A stretch of 64,000 bases of DNA from Littorina saxatilis (lineage: Eukaryota; Mollusca; Gastropoda; Littorinimorpha; Littorinidae): contig NC_090245.1 in the NCBI RefSeq assembly GCF_037325665.1, forward strand, positions 75,135,970-75,199,969. Reading direction: 5' to 3'. Below the pieces are notes generated by a model. That model made no database searches. It was not told the origin of the DNA and worked only from the letters and a program-made list of their open reading frames with translations. Positions 1-31,165 of the stretch are shown here, piece after piece (the stretch's first letter is position 1; every line of letters starts with the position of its first letter). A program made the position numbers and the translations under genes.

Positions 1-325
1 GCATTCTTGGCTGAGTCAATGCAGCCCGCTCGAAAATTACTTCCCTTGGATGCGTGACGTCAGCCGAGGAATCGGCTGGGTTGAACGGCGCTTCCTTTAT
101 GCCGTGTAGTGAGCGCAATCGGGTTGTCTAGTCAAGCCCTAAAGCATACTTCACAGGTAGGTGAAGAGAAACTTAGGATGGAGTGTCTTTTTCCAGGCCA
201 AAATTTCGCAGTGAAAAACGGAGTTTATAAAGTGTCTTCCGTCTCCCTCCTGCTTTTGTTCAGGTGTTCCCACTTGAACCCTGTTTTTGTTCAACTTATT
301 GGCATATAATGTCACGCGTCGAGGG

Positions 326-540
326 ACACAAACACACACACACACAAACACACAGACACACACATGCACCCACAAACACAAACACACACACACCCACACC
401 CACACACACCACACACACGTGTAATCACACACATACACAAACACACACACACACACACACATACGTGTTATCACACACACACATACGTATTATCACACAC
501 ACATACGTGTTATCACACACACACACACACACACGATAAC
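326..540. repeat. CA/TG microsatellite block
   Basis: Imperfect (CA)n with interspersed CACATACGTGTTATCA units repeated three or four times near 455-515. The open frames here on both strands are low-complexity artefacts. It lies just outside the MITE-A copy that starts near 624. Confidence 0.9.
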
Positions 541-623
541 CATCACAATCACAGTTTGACAAATTCATCTTTGATTTTTTTGCGGCCGAACCCCGCTCCC
601 CCATTTTCCACACTAGATCCACT

Positions 624-1489
624 GTTTACATTTAGTCAAGTTTTGACTAAATGTTTTAACATAGAGGGGGAATCGAGACGAGGGTCTAAATGGCGGGGTA
701 AAAAACGGTCATACACGTAAAATTCCACTCGTGCAAAAAAAAACACACGAGTGTACGTGGGAGTTTCAGCCCACAAACGCAGCAGAAGAAGAAGATGAAG
801 AGACGAGGGTCATGGTGTATGTGTGTGCGTGTGTGGGTGTAGAGCGATTCAGAGTAAACTACTGGACCGATCTTTATGAAGTTTGACATGAGAGTTCCTG
901 GGTATGATATCCCCGGACGTTTTTTAATTTTTTCGATAAATGTCTGATGACGCCATATCCGGCTTTTTGTAAAAGTTGAGGCGGCACTGTCACACCCTCA
1001 TTTTTTAATCAAATTGATTGAAATTTTGGCCAAGCAATCTTCGACGAAGGCCGGACTTCGGTATTGCATTTCAGCTTGGTGGCTTAAAAATTAATTAATG
1101 ACTTTGGTCATTAAACATCTGAAAATTGTAAAAAAAAATAAAAATTTATAAAACGATCCAAATTTACGTTCATCTTATTCTTCATCATTTTCTGATTCCA
1201 AAAACATATAAATATGTTATATTTGGATTAAAAACAAGCTCTGAAAATTAAAAAAATTTAAAATTATGATCAAAATTAAATTTTCGAAATCAATTTTGGA
1301 TTAAAAACACGCTCAGAAAGTTAAAACGAAGAGAGGTACAGTAAAGCGTGCTATGAAGCACAGCGCTACCGCGCCAAACAGGCTCGTCACTTTCACTGCC
1401 TTTTGCACTAGCGGCGGACTACGTTCAATTTCATTCTGTGAGTTCCACAGCTTGACTAAATGTAGTAATTTCGCCTTACGCGACTTGTT
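624..1489 (-). mobile_element. MITE-A copy 1 (reverse), with a SINE piece inside
   Basis: On the minus strand it starts with CGCGTAAGGCGAAATTACTA and the motif ACATTTAGTCAAG, and ends with the palindromic CATTTAGTCAAAACTTGACTAAATG. Related copies, with large stretches near-identical, lie at 11530-19972 (split), 18712-19590, 23080-23944 and 43502-44285, so this is a dispersed non-autonomous family of about 0.85 kb. Subterminal inverted motifs (ACATTTAGTCAAG / CTTGACTAAATGT) suggest a DNA-transposon derivative. No coding capacity. An internal CA-rich block is shared by the copies. Confidence 0.75.
688..800 (+). repeat. SINE 3'-module fragment
   Basis: Contains the block ATGGCGGGGTAAAAA-CGGTCATACACGT, a short hairpin around CACTCGTG/CACGAGTG, then GTGGGAGTTTCAGCCCA and a GAAGAAGAAG tail. 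This is the 3' module of the SINEs at 51951-52290 and 42355-42728. It is embedded in MITE-A copy 1. Confidence 0.7.
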
Positions 1490-1794
1490 CATCTTTGTCT
1501 TCGTCTCTCTTCCCTTTATCTTATCTCGACTTAGCTTAGACTGATGATCAAGATTTGTTGGTATATTGTACACATTAGATTCTGATTTGGGGGGAGACTG
1601 TTTTTGTTCTAAGTGAAAATGACCAACATTTTCTGGGAAAAAAAAGAGTTACTCTGTCCCTTGTCAAAGCTTTGTATGATGGAAGTGAAAACTTTATAAG
1701 AAAAGTTATATCTTTCTTTTCCGGTGTTTAGTTCACAGTATCTGCTTCATATGGCAGTCTTACAAAATGTGCTTCCAGACTTAAACTACTGCTG

Positions 1795-1926
1795 TCCCCC
1801 GAAAGCGGTGTATGGCTGCCTGAATGGCGGGGTAAAAACGGTCATACACATAAATACCCACTCATGTGCAAAAACATGAGTGAACGTGGGAGTTTCATCC
1901 CATGAACGAAGAAGAAGAAGAAGAAA
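1795..1926 (+). repeat. SINE 3'-module fragment
   Basis: CCGAAAGCGGTGTATGGCTG, then the TGGCGGGGTAAAAACGGTCA block, the CATGTGCAAAAACATGAG hairpin, GTGGGAGTTTCATCCCATGA and a (GAA)n tail. It matches the 3' half of the tRNA-headed SINE at 51951-52290; the tRNA-like head is missing, as in a 5'-truncated retrocopy. Confidence 0.75.
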
Positions 1927-2951
1927 CTACTGCTGATGTGTACCTGGAATTGTAATGGGCAGAATTCGTTTTGAAGCTGTTCCTGTTTGTAAAACTAGTT
2001 TGCTAAAATGTCCAACCAAGGACAGTGTAAAATTGATTCCGTCAAATTCATGCAAATTGATTTTACATAATGATTAATGCTTTGTCATGTCTGGCCGTTC
2101 TAATCTGGTTTTACGATTGTTTGTTTGTATTTGTTATCAGAATTTGTATTATTTATTTTACCAAGTTTAGTATATTTATATATATATTTAAATTAAATAG
2201 AATGAATGTGCCCCTTTTATACATGGGCGTGAATTAATTATCTTTTCAATAGTTTTGTTTAATAATAATGTAGAACAATGAAGTACAGCTGAAAGTTTAG
2301 GTCAGAATAATGACAAATTATGCTACTTTGACCCTCTGATGAAAATATGAAAGGGATAAAAGGGGAAAGAAAGGTGAAACTACTAAAGTAATGGACACCT
2401 TAAAATAATCCTTCATTTTTCTTGAGAGAAAATCAACATTAAGAAACAGATATGCTGACCTTTTTATGTATAAAAGCTGAATGATCATTTGTACACAGGG
2501 TACTGTTGTAATTAACTTTTTATAGAGTGTGTATAATGTATAACTGTATTGCTTTTTTTTCTCTTGCCAAATGTTTGAAACATGTTACACACCTGAACAT
2601 GTACAATATAGCTCAAGTGTTGTGTATTTGCATGAGAATTGTTTGTGTGATAGTGTCCATATCAATGTCTGCAATACAGTGACTCAAGGTGAATTTTCAA
2701 GCAAATAATACTTGTATTGATCCTTTTCTAGTCAATCAGTGAATCACATTGTGTTAGTGTTACTTTTTTTCAGCAATTTGTTTTGCAACTTATCTTTGCA
2801 GCTGATGTTTTAATACATCACATGCATTTGCAAGTTGATTTAATGTTCAGATCTCTCTATCTGTTTTAAATGTGCACCCAGGAAACTTTTTGCATCACAG
2901 ATATCCTTGACATTTTCTTTTAAGATTCTTCTGGTTTTACACACATATATA
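1927..2951. other. AT-rich intergenic stretch, no gene seen
   Basis: No long open frame, no splice-bounded exon and no recognised repeat. Only AT-rich sequence with short runs of T. Confidence 0.6.
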
Positions 2952-2953
2952 TA

Positions 2954-4468
2954 CTGTTCAAAAAAAGAAACGCATAGTTGCTACTTGCCAAGTTTGTTTT
3001 ATTTTTCGAAAAAATTAACAGAAAATCCAATATTTAGATTCTTTGTTTGAAATTTGGTATGGACACAGTTGAATGCACACACAGTTCATTTGCATCTTCA
3101 AATCAATCAGTCAATCAATACGATTGGGTGCCGAGGCTGTCAAGTCAGTGGGGGGTGTGACTGCCTTGAGCAGCAACAACTGCCCGGCACCTTCTGGGCA
3201 TGGACTGGATCAGATGCCGGATATCTTGCTGTGGGATGGTGTCCCACTCCTCCTGAAGTGCCTGCAATAGATCGCGGTGATTTGCCGGCGCTTCTTCTCG
3301 CCTGCGCACACGTCTGTCCAATTCATCCCAGAGGTGTTCTATCGGGTTCATGTCTGGCGACATGGATGGCCAGGGAAGCACCTGGACATGGTGGTCGGTG
3401 AGGAACTGGGTGGTGAGTCGTGCTGTGTGCGGGCGAGCGTTGTCCTGCTGGAATATGGCATCCTGGTCAGCCAGAAGAGGAAGGGCGTGTGGGCGCAGAA
3501 TTTCCTCCACGTATCGCTGGGCAGTTATGCGCCCTTGGACGTGCACCAGGGTGCTCCTTCCAGCGGTATTGATCGCCCCCCACACCATGACGCCTCCACC
3601 ACCATGAACGGGTGCCTCATCCACACAGTTGGGCGCGTAACGTTCGTTTACTCTCCGGTAGACCCTCCTCCGACCATCATGTCGCTGGAGCAGGAAGTAG
3701 GACTCGTCGCTGAACCACACGTGTCTCCAGTGATTCCGGACGGTCCAGCGAAGGTGCTGGTTGCCCCACTGCACTCGGTTCTGGCGATGGCGGCGGGTGA
3801 GGACAGCTCTGTGAGGTCTGCGAGCTCTCAAACCAGCTTCATGCAGGCGGTTCCGCACGGTCTGGTCCGATAATCGGTGTGGCCCGGGGAGAGCCTGGAC
3901 AGAAGATGAGGCCGACAGGAAACGATTCCGGAGGTGGCGGAGCCGTATGAAGCGGTCGTGAGCAGCAGTTGTCGCCCTTGGTCTTCCCGCTCGTGGCAAG
4001 TCAGCAACGGAGCCAGTGGCTTGAAACCTGACCCACAGTCTACTGATGGTGCTCTGGGACACGTGGAAGTGCCTGGCGATTGCACTTTGACTTTGGCCTG
4101 CTTGTAAACGACCCAATGCAATTTGGCGGTCTTCTCTGCTCAATCGGGCCATCTTTCGTCGCTGAATTGTCGTCTGATTTCTTTGTGGCGAACAATCCGC
4201 TTTTATGGGTTTTGGAAGACATGGTGAGAGCTCAATATTCCCCGAGTTTCACGAGATTACACTGAAGCATGACGAGTGGTCATGCCAAATGAGCAATTTT
4301 GACATTGTAGCCACTGATAACGCATGCGTCACGTGCAGAGCTCACTTGTGGCAATGGACGAAAGGTCGACGACCAAATAAACATTTTCTGCAGTTTGGTG
4401 GATATCCTTGTAGCCATATAACTAAATTAACCAAATATTACAAGCTATGCGTTTCTTTTTTTGAACAG
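2954..4468 (-). mobile_element. Tc1-like DNA transposon, intact copy
   Basis: A 1515-bp element flanked by TA dinucleotides (2952-2953 and 4469-4470). Its terminal inverted repeats begin CTGTTCAAAAAAAGAAACGC and match for 24 bases. It holds one complete transposase frame on the minus strand. A second copy (25317-26842) differs by two small length changes and scattered substitutions, so both moved recently. Belongs to the IS630/Tc1/mariner superfamily from its TA duplication, ends and DDE transposase. Confidence 0.95.
3145..4152 (-). CDS. Tc1-like transposase (DD34E type)
   Basis: 335 aa, full length for a Tc1-family transposase. It would bind the element's inverted repeats and carry out cut-and-paste transposition into TA sites. 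The N-terminal third is a paired helix-turn-helix DNA-binding region (SREDRQIALGRLQAG, then HVSQSTISRLWVRF), followed by a GRPR-like hinge (RAGRPRATT). The catalytic triad is visible: first Asp in WFSDESYF, second in FQQDNARPH, and the Glu in MNPIEHLWDELDRR, about 34 residues after the second Asp. The ATG at 4150-4152 opens a typical Tc1 N-terminus (MARLSREDRQ), and the frame is uninterrupted to a TGA. The sequence suggests an active enzyme; activity itself is inferred. The related copy at 25.5 kb has a broken frame. Confidence 0.93.
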   Translation of the reverse strand: MARLSREDRQIALGRLQAGQSQSAIARHFHVSQSTISRLWVRFQATGSVADLPRAGRPRATTAAHDRFIRLRHLRNRFLSASSSVQALPGPHRLSDQTVRNRLHEAGLRARRPHRAVLTRRHRQNRVQWGNQHLRWTVRNHWRHVWFSDESYFLLQRHDGRRRVYRRVNERYAPNCVDEAPVHGGGGVMVWGAINTAGRSTLVHVQGRITAQRYVEEILRPHALPLLADQDAIFQQDNARPHTARLTTQFLTDHHVQVLPWPSMSPDMNPIEHLWDELDRRVRRREEAPANHRDLLQALQEEWDTIPQQDIRHLIQSMPRRCRAVVAAQGSHTPH

Positions 4469-4534
4469 TATATATAAAAACTTGTTCTTTCAAAGAATTT
4501 TGTTTTTAAATTTTCTCCTCTCTATTCTGAAAAT

Positions 4535-4735
4535 GTCCACCAAAATACCCGTGTGACCTGGAATAATAGGCCGTGAAAGGTGGATGCAGCGCCTATAGGC
4601 TGTTGATCTACTGGCCGATGTGAATGCGTGATATATTGTGTAAAAAATTCCATCTCACACAGCATTAATAGGTAACATGCGCCTTGAGTCGCCTTCTGTG
4701 GTGAGATACGTGCGCGATATAAATCCTCGTAAATA
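4535..4735 (+). repeat. SINE 3' fragment with (AAAT)n tail
   Basis: Begins ATGTCCACCAAAATACCCGT, runs through the conserved CATCTCACACAGCATT block and the terminal GCGCCTTGAGTCGCC...GCGCGATATAAATCC module, and ends in (AAATA)n. The same modules occur in the fuller SINE at 33534-33925, and in reverse at 20204-20565. 5'-truncated, and only about 70 bp from the Tc1 element's end. Confidence 0.75.
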
Positions 4736-4739
4736 AATA

Positions 4740-5690
4740 AATAAATAAATAAATAAAAATATTCTTTCGGTCATCATCCTTATTTTTATTATGATTACAT
4801 GATGTTATACATCTTATAATGATTGTGATTACACTGATAGGAGCACTTTTTTGCAGTACATGTACTGTTTGTGTCATTTGTTGACTTTTTGTTTGTCTCT
4901 GTTTCACAATGTGAACTGATGAGTATTGGCATTGCTTTTCCTATGTGTGTATAGCCTTTCTTTGTTGAGTTTTGGGCAAGCAGCTATAACACATTGTAGT
5001 AAAATTGAGAAAACCCACAATATACACATTTTTGTGAGCTATGGTTATTAAAAACAGAACAAAACTACTTCCCTTTTTACAGATTTAGTCAAGATTTGAT
5101 TGTGGTAGGCTGGGAAATGAGGGTGTATGTATTTGTGTGTCTGTGTGTGTGTGTGGGTTTGTATATATATATATATTTATCCTACATACGTGAGAGACCA
5201 CTCATGAGATAACTATATCCTTCAAACCACATGTGTGTATATCATGTAAATGAGGTCGTGTCAAACTAGTCTGGCAGGGACCTGTTTTTCCACCGCTTAT
5301 GATGCCAAAGTCACATCAAAGTTATGGAAACAAATGTGCGCCTGCTGTTTCCCCTGTGAGATTTTTTAGAACTAACACGTCAAGCTACACTTACTAACGT
5401 GACGTTTCTTTGCTTTGACGTGAAAGATTGCATGAGGTTTTGGAAGAGATTGAGGTTCCAAAAGAAGCGTTTTCAGTTTGGATGCCTTGACTGCGGGTTG
5501 TTTTGAGCAAAATACACGTAAGTACAGTATGTGTGATAAACAGAATACTACATGGCTTGCTTGGTGGTACCAGATTAACACTCTTTGCTTTTTCAAATAT
5601 TGAAAAGCTCGCTTTCGCTCGCAGGTCAATATTTTAAAAAGCAACTCATGTAAATCTGGTACAACACTGCAAGCATTGTAATATTCTCTT
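4740..5690. other. Intergenic, no gene recognised
   Basis: AT-rich sequence with a short GT-rich patch near 5130-5160. The open frame at 5372-5644 (minus) has no recognisable domain or splice context, so I do not call it. Confidence 0.5.
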
Positions 5691-5694
5691 TATG

Positions 5695-6110
5695 TATGCA
5701 TGTGTGTTTGTGTGTGTAGAGCAATTCCCGGAAAACTACCGGACATATATGTGTCTGAAACTTTACATGTGAATTCTTTCAGGTACATAATAATAATATC
5801 CCGACACATTTTTTTTCTATAATTTTTTTTATAAATGTCTTTGATACAAGTCATATCCCCCCTTCAAAAAATGTTGAGGCCTCACCGTGGTAACCGCATT
5901 TTTAATCAAATTACTTAAATTTTCATCAAACAATCTTTGGACCTGTCCAGACTATGGGATTACATTTCAAATTATTTAGTTCTGATTGAAATTGAAATAA
6001 CACTTAACAGACTCAAAATATATTGCATTGTGTTCTTTATAATTTTTTGGATCCAAAAATATATATATATATTATTAATTTTAAGTACTTTGAAATGTGC
6101 TCAAAATTAG
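5695..6110 (-). mobile_element. Old, diverged MITE-A fragment
   Basis: In the same order as other MITE-A copies on this strand: GTGTAGAGCAATTC, AACTACCGGACA, a diverged GGTA-CATAATAATAATATCCC block, ATAAATGTCTTTGAT, GTTGAGGC-TCACCGTGGTAACC, TTTTAATCAAATTACTT and a WCAATCTT block. Clearly more diverged than the other copies, so an older insertion. Confidence 0.55.
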
Positions 6111-6132
6111 GAAAAATTTGAACATGCAAATA

Positions 6133-7313
6133 TCTATATATATATACGACTTGTGTCTGTCTGTGTGTTTGTGTATCTGTGTGTTTGTGTATTTGTGTAT
6201 TTGCCATGCACGCCCAAAGTTCTCGATGGATCTGCTTCAAATTTGGTGGGCTTATTCAGAGAGACCCCGGACACAACCTCATCGATGAGATATTTCAACA
6301 CGTGCTCTCAGCGCGCAGCGCTGAACCGATTTTGGTTCCACCTCAGCTATTTTGGTTCCACCTCAGCTACCCGGGCCCCCATACCGACACACCATAGCCG
6401 CTACACCACATCACAACGCCAAAGTTCTCGGTGGATCTTTTTCAAATTTGGACACCGTATTCAGCTACACCCCGGACACAATATCATCGATGAGATATTT
6501 CAACACGTGCTCTCAGCGCGCAGCGCTGAACAGATTTTTGTTTTTGTGTTCATTTCACCATTATAAGTAACTCTTCCTTATCTTCTCCAGTGTTTGGCGT
6601 TTATCTCCCTTCCTTCGTGTGGCTTTCCCGTTCAGTTGTAAGTTACTACACTGCGCTGTCCACTGCGCTGAGCGTCTTCGCATATTCCCGGCGTTCTGTT
6701 ACTGTTACTATTTTTAGAAGGTCAACGCAGTGTACAGAACGTAAATTGGACCCGTAAATTATCCTCACTGTAAAAGTGCAAAGGTCGAATCAATTTATAG
6801 CCACGCGAAAAATACACTGTCATCTATCTCTCTATAGATACGGCTTCTCTGTGTTTTTGTGTGTGTGTGTGTGAGTGTGTGTGTCTCTATGTAAGCAACA
6901 CCTGTGCATTGTTCAGTTCTGTTTGTGATGTGGTCTGGCGGCTTTTGTGTAATTTTATGTGAAACACTCAAGTCCTTAATGGCTCAAAACCGTAGGACTT
7001 TTAATATTAATTTTAACGTAATTTTATGTACTGGCCTTCCTTTGAGAAGCCATAACTTGCTCAGTCCTGTTTGAGTGGAGTTCGCCTCCAAAGGTGATTA
7101 ACACGGTTACATTCGTCGACAAGGATGGGACTCGATATGGTCAGGAATGGCATTTTGGCCACTGAATCATTTTCGTGCTGTTCCCATTCCACGAATCTGG
7201 GAGGGACCTAAGCTTGGCGGGTCCATTGTTCGGACCCGGCGAAGCCGGCGTACGGCTCTAAGTACTTCTTTCCGGCGAAGCCGGCTACCCGGCGAAGCGG
7301 GTATTCATTCTAG
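6133..7313 (+). mobile_element. Non-autonomous Helitron-like element
   Basis: Starts TCTATATATATATACGAC after an A (6132) and ends ...ACCCGGCGAAGCGGGTATTCATTCTAG before a T (7314). This fits Helitron rules: 5' TC, a 3' hairpin (here ACCCG-GCGAAG-CGGGT) a few bases before a terminal CTAG, insertion between A and T, no target duplication. Inside, a block (AAGTTCTCGRTGGATC ... ATCGATGAGATATTTCAACA ... CAGCGCGCAGCGCTGAAC) occurs twice, near 6218-6323 and 6421-6531. No Rep/helicase coding, so it would depend on a helper. Confidence 0.6.
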
Positions 7314-7480
7314 TTGGGTCATATGCCGATATGGTTTGCATGCTTCGTGGATGCTAGCTCAGCATGTCAGTCTTTTGGTTTGGGATAGCTAAGTCTTACT
7401 AGTCTAGGTGATGACTGATCCCGGGTTTGCACTTGATCTTTTAGTTTTACTTACTTTCAGGCCAACTAATTCGCGAAACT

Positions 7481-7944
7481 TGTTTTTCTGGTAATCTTGA
7501 ACTTTAGCGTGTGAAATTCATAGCTCAGAATCCAGTGACATTCTTGACTTATTTTTGATACAAGTCCATGTAAGCAAGCCAAAGAACATTTGTCGTGAAA
7601 TTAATTGACGGATTGAACTCCAAATTTAAGCGTAATTAATTAATTTGGTTGTTCAATCGACGAAAATGCACCAAAAATGGCATACGTTGTCAACCATGGG
7701 CATGGGACATCATTTACACGAAAGAGTTGTCTCCCTTGTTCGCTCACACGGATAATTTCTTCTTTGACCCATGTAAATGAAATGCATTCGTACAGTTCAT
7801 CAGAGTTCATTCCGTAACTTCAAAGGGATCTAAAATGACTTGTTATGATTACAAGTGCGTGTTCTACAAATTTGGAGACTTAAATGCCTCTGAATTATGA
7901 GCTATGAATTTAACACGCTAAAGTTCAAGATTACCGTTTTTCTT
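7481..7944. mobile_element. Foldback/MITE-like inverted repeat
   Basis: Inverted arms at about 7481-7535 (GGTAATCTTGAACTTTAGCG...) and 7890-7944 (reverse complement ...CGCTAAAGTTCAAGATTACC), roughly 50 bp each with a few mismatches, around about 350 bp of non-coding sequence. It lies just upstream of the TM6SF gene. Superfamily not assignable by eye. Confidence 0.6.
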
Positions 7945-8185
7945 TCTGCCCTATTTCTTTAAACTGTAAGACTTAAGGAAATCTCTCTCTCTTTCTCACA
8001 CACACAAAATGTTCGTCTTCCTAAAAAAAAAAAAAAATGCAATCCATGGGAGACAACTTCTTGATCAACAATTCCGTTCTTCGACACGAAGTTACGTCCC
8101 TTGAATGAAGCCACTTGGCGGCCGGCAGATTCAAAACATTGCCGTCATTTTTGTTGGTGTTTCTTCGCAGCTCTAGTAAATTATC

Positions 8186-27563
<19,378 letters not shown>

Positions 27564-30500
27564 CTATTCGTTGTGAACTGAAAGTGTTTTTTTGAGTTGT
27601 GTGCACAATTTGGAAACTTATGTTCTATTAAGCTGACCATGTTTTCTTGGTCCGTCTGTGTTAAAAGTCATCTCATTGAGGGTATGATGTAAGGCAGCAG
27701 CATGACTTCTTTTTTTATTTTATACTGATTGATATTTTTATCAGGACTGATATTGAGATTCAAATTCATTACATTTCACTGATTGAGTTTAAAGTAATTT
27801 GTGGTTTTTAGACTGTTTATGATGATGATAATGATCTTGAGTTTAAATTAAAATCTGTAGTGATCAAACCTAACATTGACTGTTCAACATGGAAGCAGAT
27901 TAAGCAGTAAATGCTTAATCTCGAACCAAGGAGAGTTCATGTCAAAGTCATGAGCTGGTGATAACCTTTTAAACAAAAAATGGAGTGTAGTTTTGCTTCT
28001 TGAAAGTATACTGCCTATTGAATTTCATTGGCAAAAGTTCAAGATAAAGTTAGCCATTTCAGGTTACAGGTGTAATTTCCAGGCATAAGATTTCCATTTT
28101 TTTTAGAGTTCTGGAGATCATTTTTGAGATTCCCAGATTGCGTGATTTTGCATGTAAGAATTTTGGGCAGGGGAGAGGGGAGGGCATACTTTCAGGCTCT
28201 TTATGCTCCAAGTTTGATTGATTTCATGTCTGACTTGGTAAGACCTTCATTGTCAAGCTGATCTTTTGCAAAGCTATGTCCCTAATTGAGACCTGCAGTC
28301 ATCTTATCCTTATAAAGGAATATTGAGTGTACCGACCATTTCAGATATATGATATATCCCGTTCATTTGTGCCAAAGTAAACAGGGTGCAGGGGAAGCGA
28401 AAATATAGAACTCGGGATTTACAAAACCTTTCTGGCACATAAATGAATGTGATTAACAGAGTTTAATTCAACATCATTGTTCAATTTAAAAAAGATTGAT
28501 ATTTTACTTTGTTGTCCTTTGAAAGCCTGACACAGCTCACCAATTGTTCAGCTCAATTCTTTGAATCAGATGTTAACTTAGGGGATCTATTTACATCTGT
28601 GAACCATTACACAATAGATTTGTTTTGGATTTAAAAAAAACCCATTTCATTGATGAATTTTATATTTGACTGCCAAGATCAATTCATCACAAACTTATAT
28701 CAGATGTGCATTTGGTGTGTATTATTGCATGTTGGCATGGATCTGCGGATCACGTTCTAATCTTTCATTGTTTTATTCCCTGTCTGTCATTTGCGTTTAA
28801 TTTTTAGAACTTGTGTGCTGATGTTTGTTTGCTATGATTACCTTTGTTATAGGGGTGTTTTTTTTCATCTCAGTGAGTTCATATTGGAGTACTGTTTATT
28901 TGCTGCATGCTGAATATAGTACTTATTTTGGGAATGCTTGAAAGCTGAAATTTTGTTCTTACTCAACTGTTTAGCAACTGTTTTGTTTTGTTTCCCCACT
29001 TTTCATGGGTATCATCCAAACCACCTAGTGTAGATATTTCCAGAAAATGTTAAAGGCACAGTGCAGCTCACAGCCTTCGTTTTGCGTTTTTGTTGCGGCT
29101 GAGTGCATTTACAGTTCAAAAATCCTCCTATGGTAGTAAAACAAACCCAGAACTACCCAACGACGACATCTGTGAAGCTCGACAGTTTCTTGTTCACGCG
29201 AGTGCATAAATTAACCTAGTTATTACGTGGTGTTTGGGTCGGAGTTCGATTCAACTGAGTGATTCCGGCCTCCATTTTGTTTTACACAAACTCATGATGA
29301 TGTCTGACATAGTTTGCAAGTGACTGTCTTTTTGTGCATGATGTGGTGATCTACCTGATCTAAATTTAGATACAAAAATAGGTCAAGACCAGCCGGGTCC
29401 GAGTACGAAATTAATTCGTAAAAAAATCGCAGTTCTTGACTCTTTGGGTGCAAGTCAATGAAACTTAGTAGTTCTTCTAACGGATAGCTGCCTAAGGTAT
29501 GACTAAAAGCCCCAGGGGCTCCGTGCACCTGGATTTGACAAGTTCAGTACCTTTAAAAGCTCTAGTTTGTTAATGGAGTTGTCTACCAAAGAGATGCCAT
29601 TCTCATGATTTTGACTCTTGCAGGAACCAGTTACCATTTTCTTCTGCATGAGTGAGACAAAGATTAAATGTTATAATCTACTATAGGTATCAGAATAGTA
29701 GTTGTAGATTGTATTAAATGAACTGTTTACATTTGTCATAATGTATTTACCTTGGTTGCTTGTTTGTAGAACAGACTTGCTTGCGCTGTCATGTATATTA
29801 CGTAATCCATGTTAGCTGCTCAGGTGTTTCTTTCCAATTGTAAATTTCAAAGAAAACTGAGAACTGTTGCCATAGTTATCTGTTCATTATTTATGTCATC
29901 ATTTTGCGTAACTTCCTTTTTGTTTGCGGTGTTGGAGTAGTTTAGAATGTGTTTGTGTTGCACGATTATATATGCACAAATACATTAAAATGTTTAGATT
30001 CCACCACAGCATTAAACAAAAAAGTAGGTACAGTGTACATGTACTTTTCTTCAAATCTGATGGAGAATTTGTATAAATGATATAGATGGGTCATTTTTAG
30101 TGGATCAGTTTTAAGGAAATTAAAAATTGGTCTTTTTATCTTTGAAACAAACGAAGAATGTTGTCCCTTGCTGTCAATACATTTTTGAAGGTGGTTGTTT
30201 GAAGACGGATACTGTAGATTATAAGAGTTCTGGTAAATTATCATTTGAGAAGTAATATGCATATATTAGTAATGAATTGTCCAGATGATGTAAATTATTT
30301 CCTAGATACATTTTTTTGGCTGTAGTTTAAATATCAGAACTAAGCTCATTGAATTCTACAAGAAAATTATCAGATACGTAGTAATTTATTAAGAATTTCC
30401 GTTATGTATCTGCTTCCCTTCTTGCCTTTTCATTTGTTATGAAATTGAATTTCATATTTGTATTCAAATTTGTGGGTGACGACTGTATGTTGTGAACCAT

Positions 30501-30950
30501 AGTAATGTACTTTTATAATGCTTCGGCTTTACTCCCTTGTACGTGCTTTGTACATCTCATTTATTGATGTCTTTTATTTACTCATTTCCACTGATTTTTA
30601 TCATGAAAAAATCATTTCATTTTCATTTCTGGGAGCATAGTTTCTTGTTTGTTCACAAACCTCGAGTTTAGGTTATTGTGAACCATTTATCATTTTGTGG
30701 ATGTAATACACGACTTGTACTTATTTTAAACCAGCTGGTAATGGACATTTTACACACAGTTAAATCATAGATTCTGAATAATTATCTACATTTCATTTCT
30801 GCTTGACATTTACACGATAGTTTTGCTACATCTTTTATCCTGTGTGCATCTTTTTTTGCTGTTCATGAATACTCTTTTTTTCTGTGAAACTTTACTTTTT
30901 ATATAAAAACAACAAATAGTATGAAGTGTGCCGTTTTCAAGTTTGAATGA
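27564..30950 (+). other. TM6SF 3' UTR / downstream AT-rich region
   Basis: No coding sequence seen. Candidate polyadenylation hexamers ATTAAA at 27847-27852 and 29984-29989; no canonical AATAAA noticed, so the transcript end is unresolved. A MITE with TTAA ends lies inside. Confidence 0.4.
29054..29552. mobile_element. TTAA-flanked MITE (piggyBac-type ends)
   Basis: Flanking TTAA at 29050-29053 and 29553-29556. Termini AGGCACAGTGCA and, at the other end, AGTTCAGTACCT form a short imperfect inverted pair (AGG-AC-G). TTAA duplication is characteristic of piggyBac-related MITEs. No coding. Confidence 0.5.
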
Positions 30951-30995
30951 AGGGAGTGCAAGATAGAGAGACACGCACAGTCACCGTCTATGTCA

Positions 30996-31165
30996 TGCAA
31001 ACCACACTCTCTGGCATACACACACCACACTTTCTATTTCTCGTGCACACACACACACACACACATGCTCTCTATTCACACACAGACACGCACACTCTCT
31101 ATTCACACGAACACGCCAAGAGGGAGGAAGAGAAAAGTGTTGCAGGCAAGAGTGTGTGTGTTTGT
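30996..31165. repeat. CA-rich simple repeat
   Basis: CACACA runs alternating with CTCTCTATTCACAC units (three copies). Confidence 0.8.

Noticed and set aside
3054-3873. Plus-strand frames over the Tc1 transposase (and the matching ones at 25.4-26.2 kb)
   Set aside because: Antisense shadows of the transposase, repeated in both copies for that reason.
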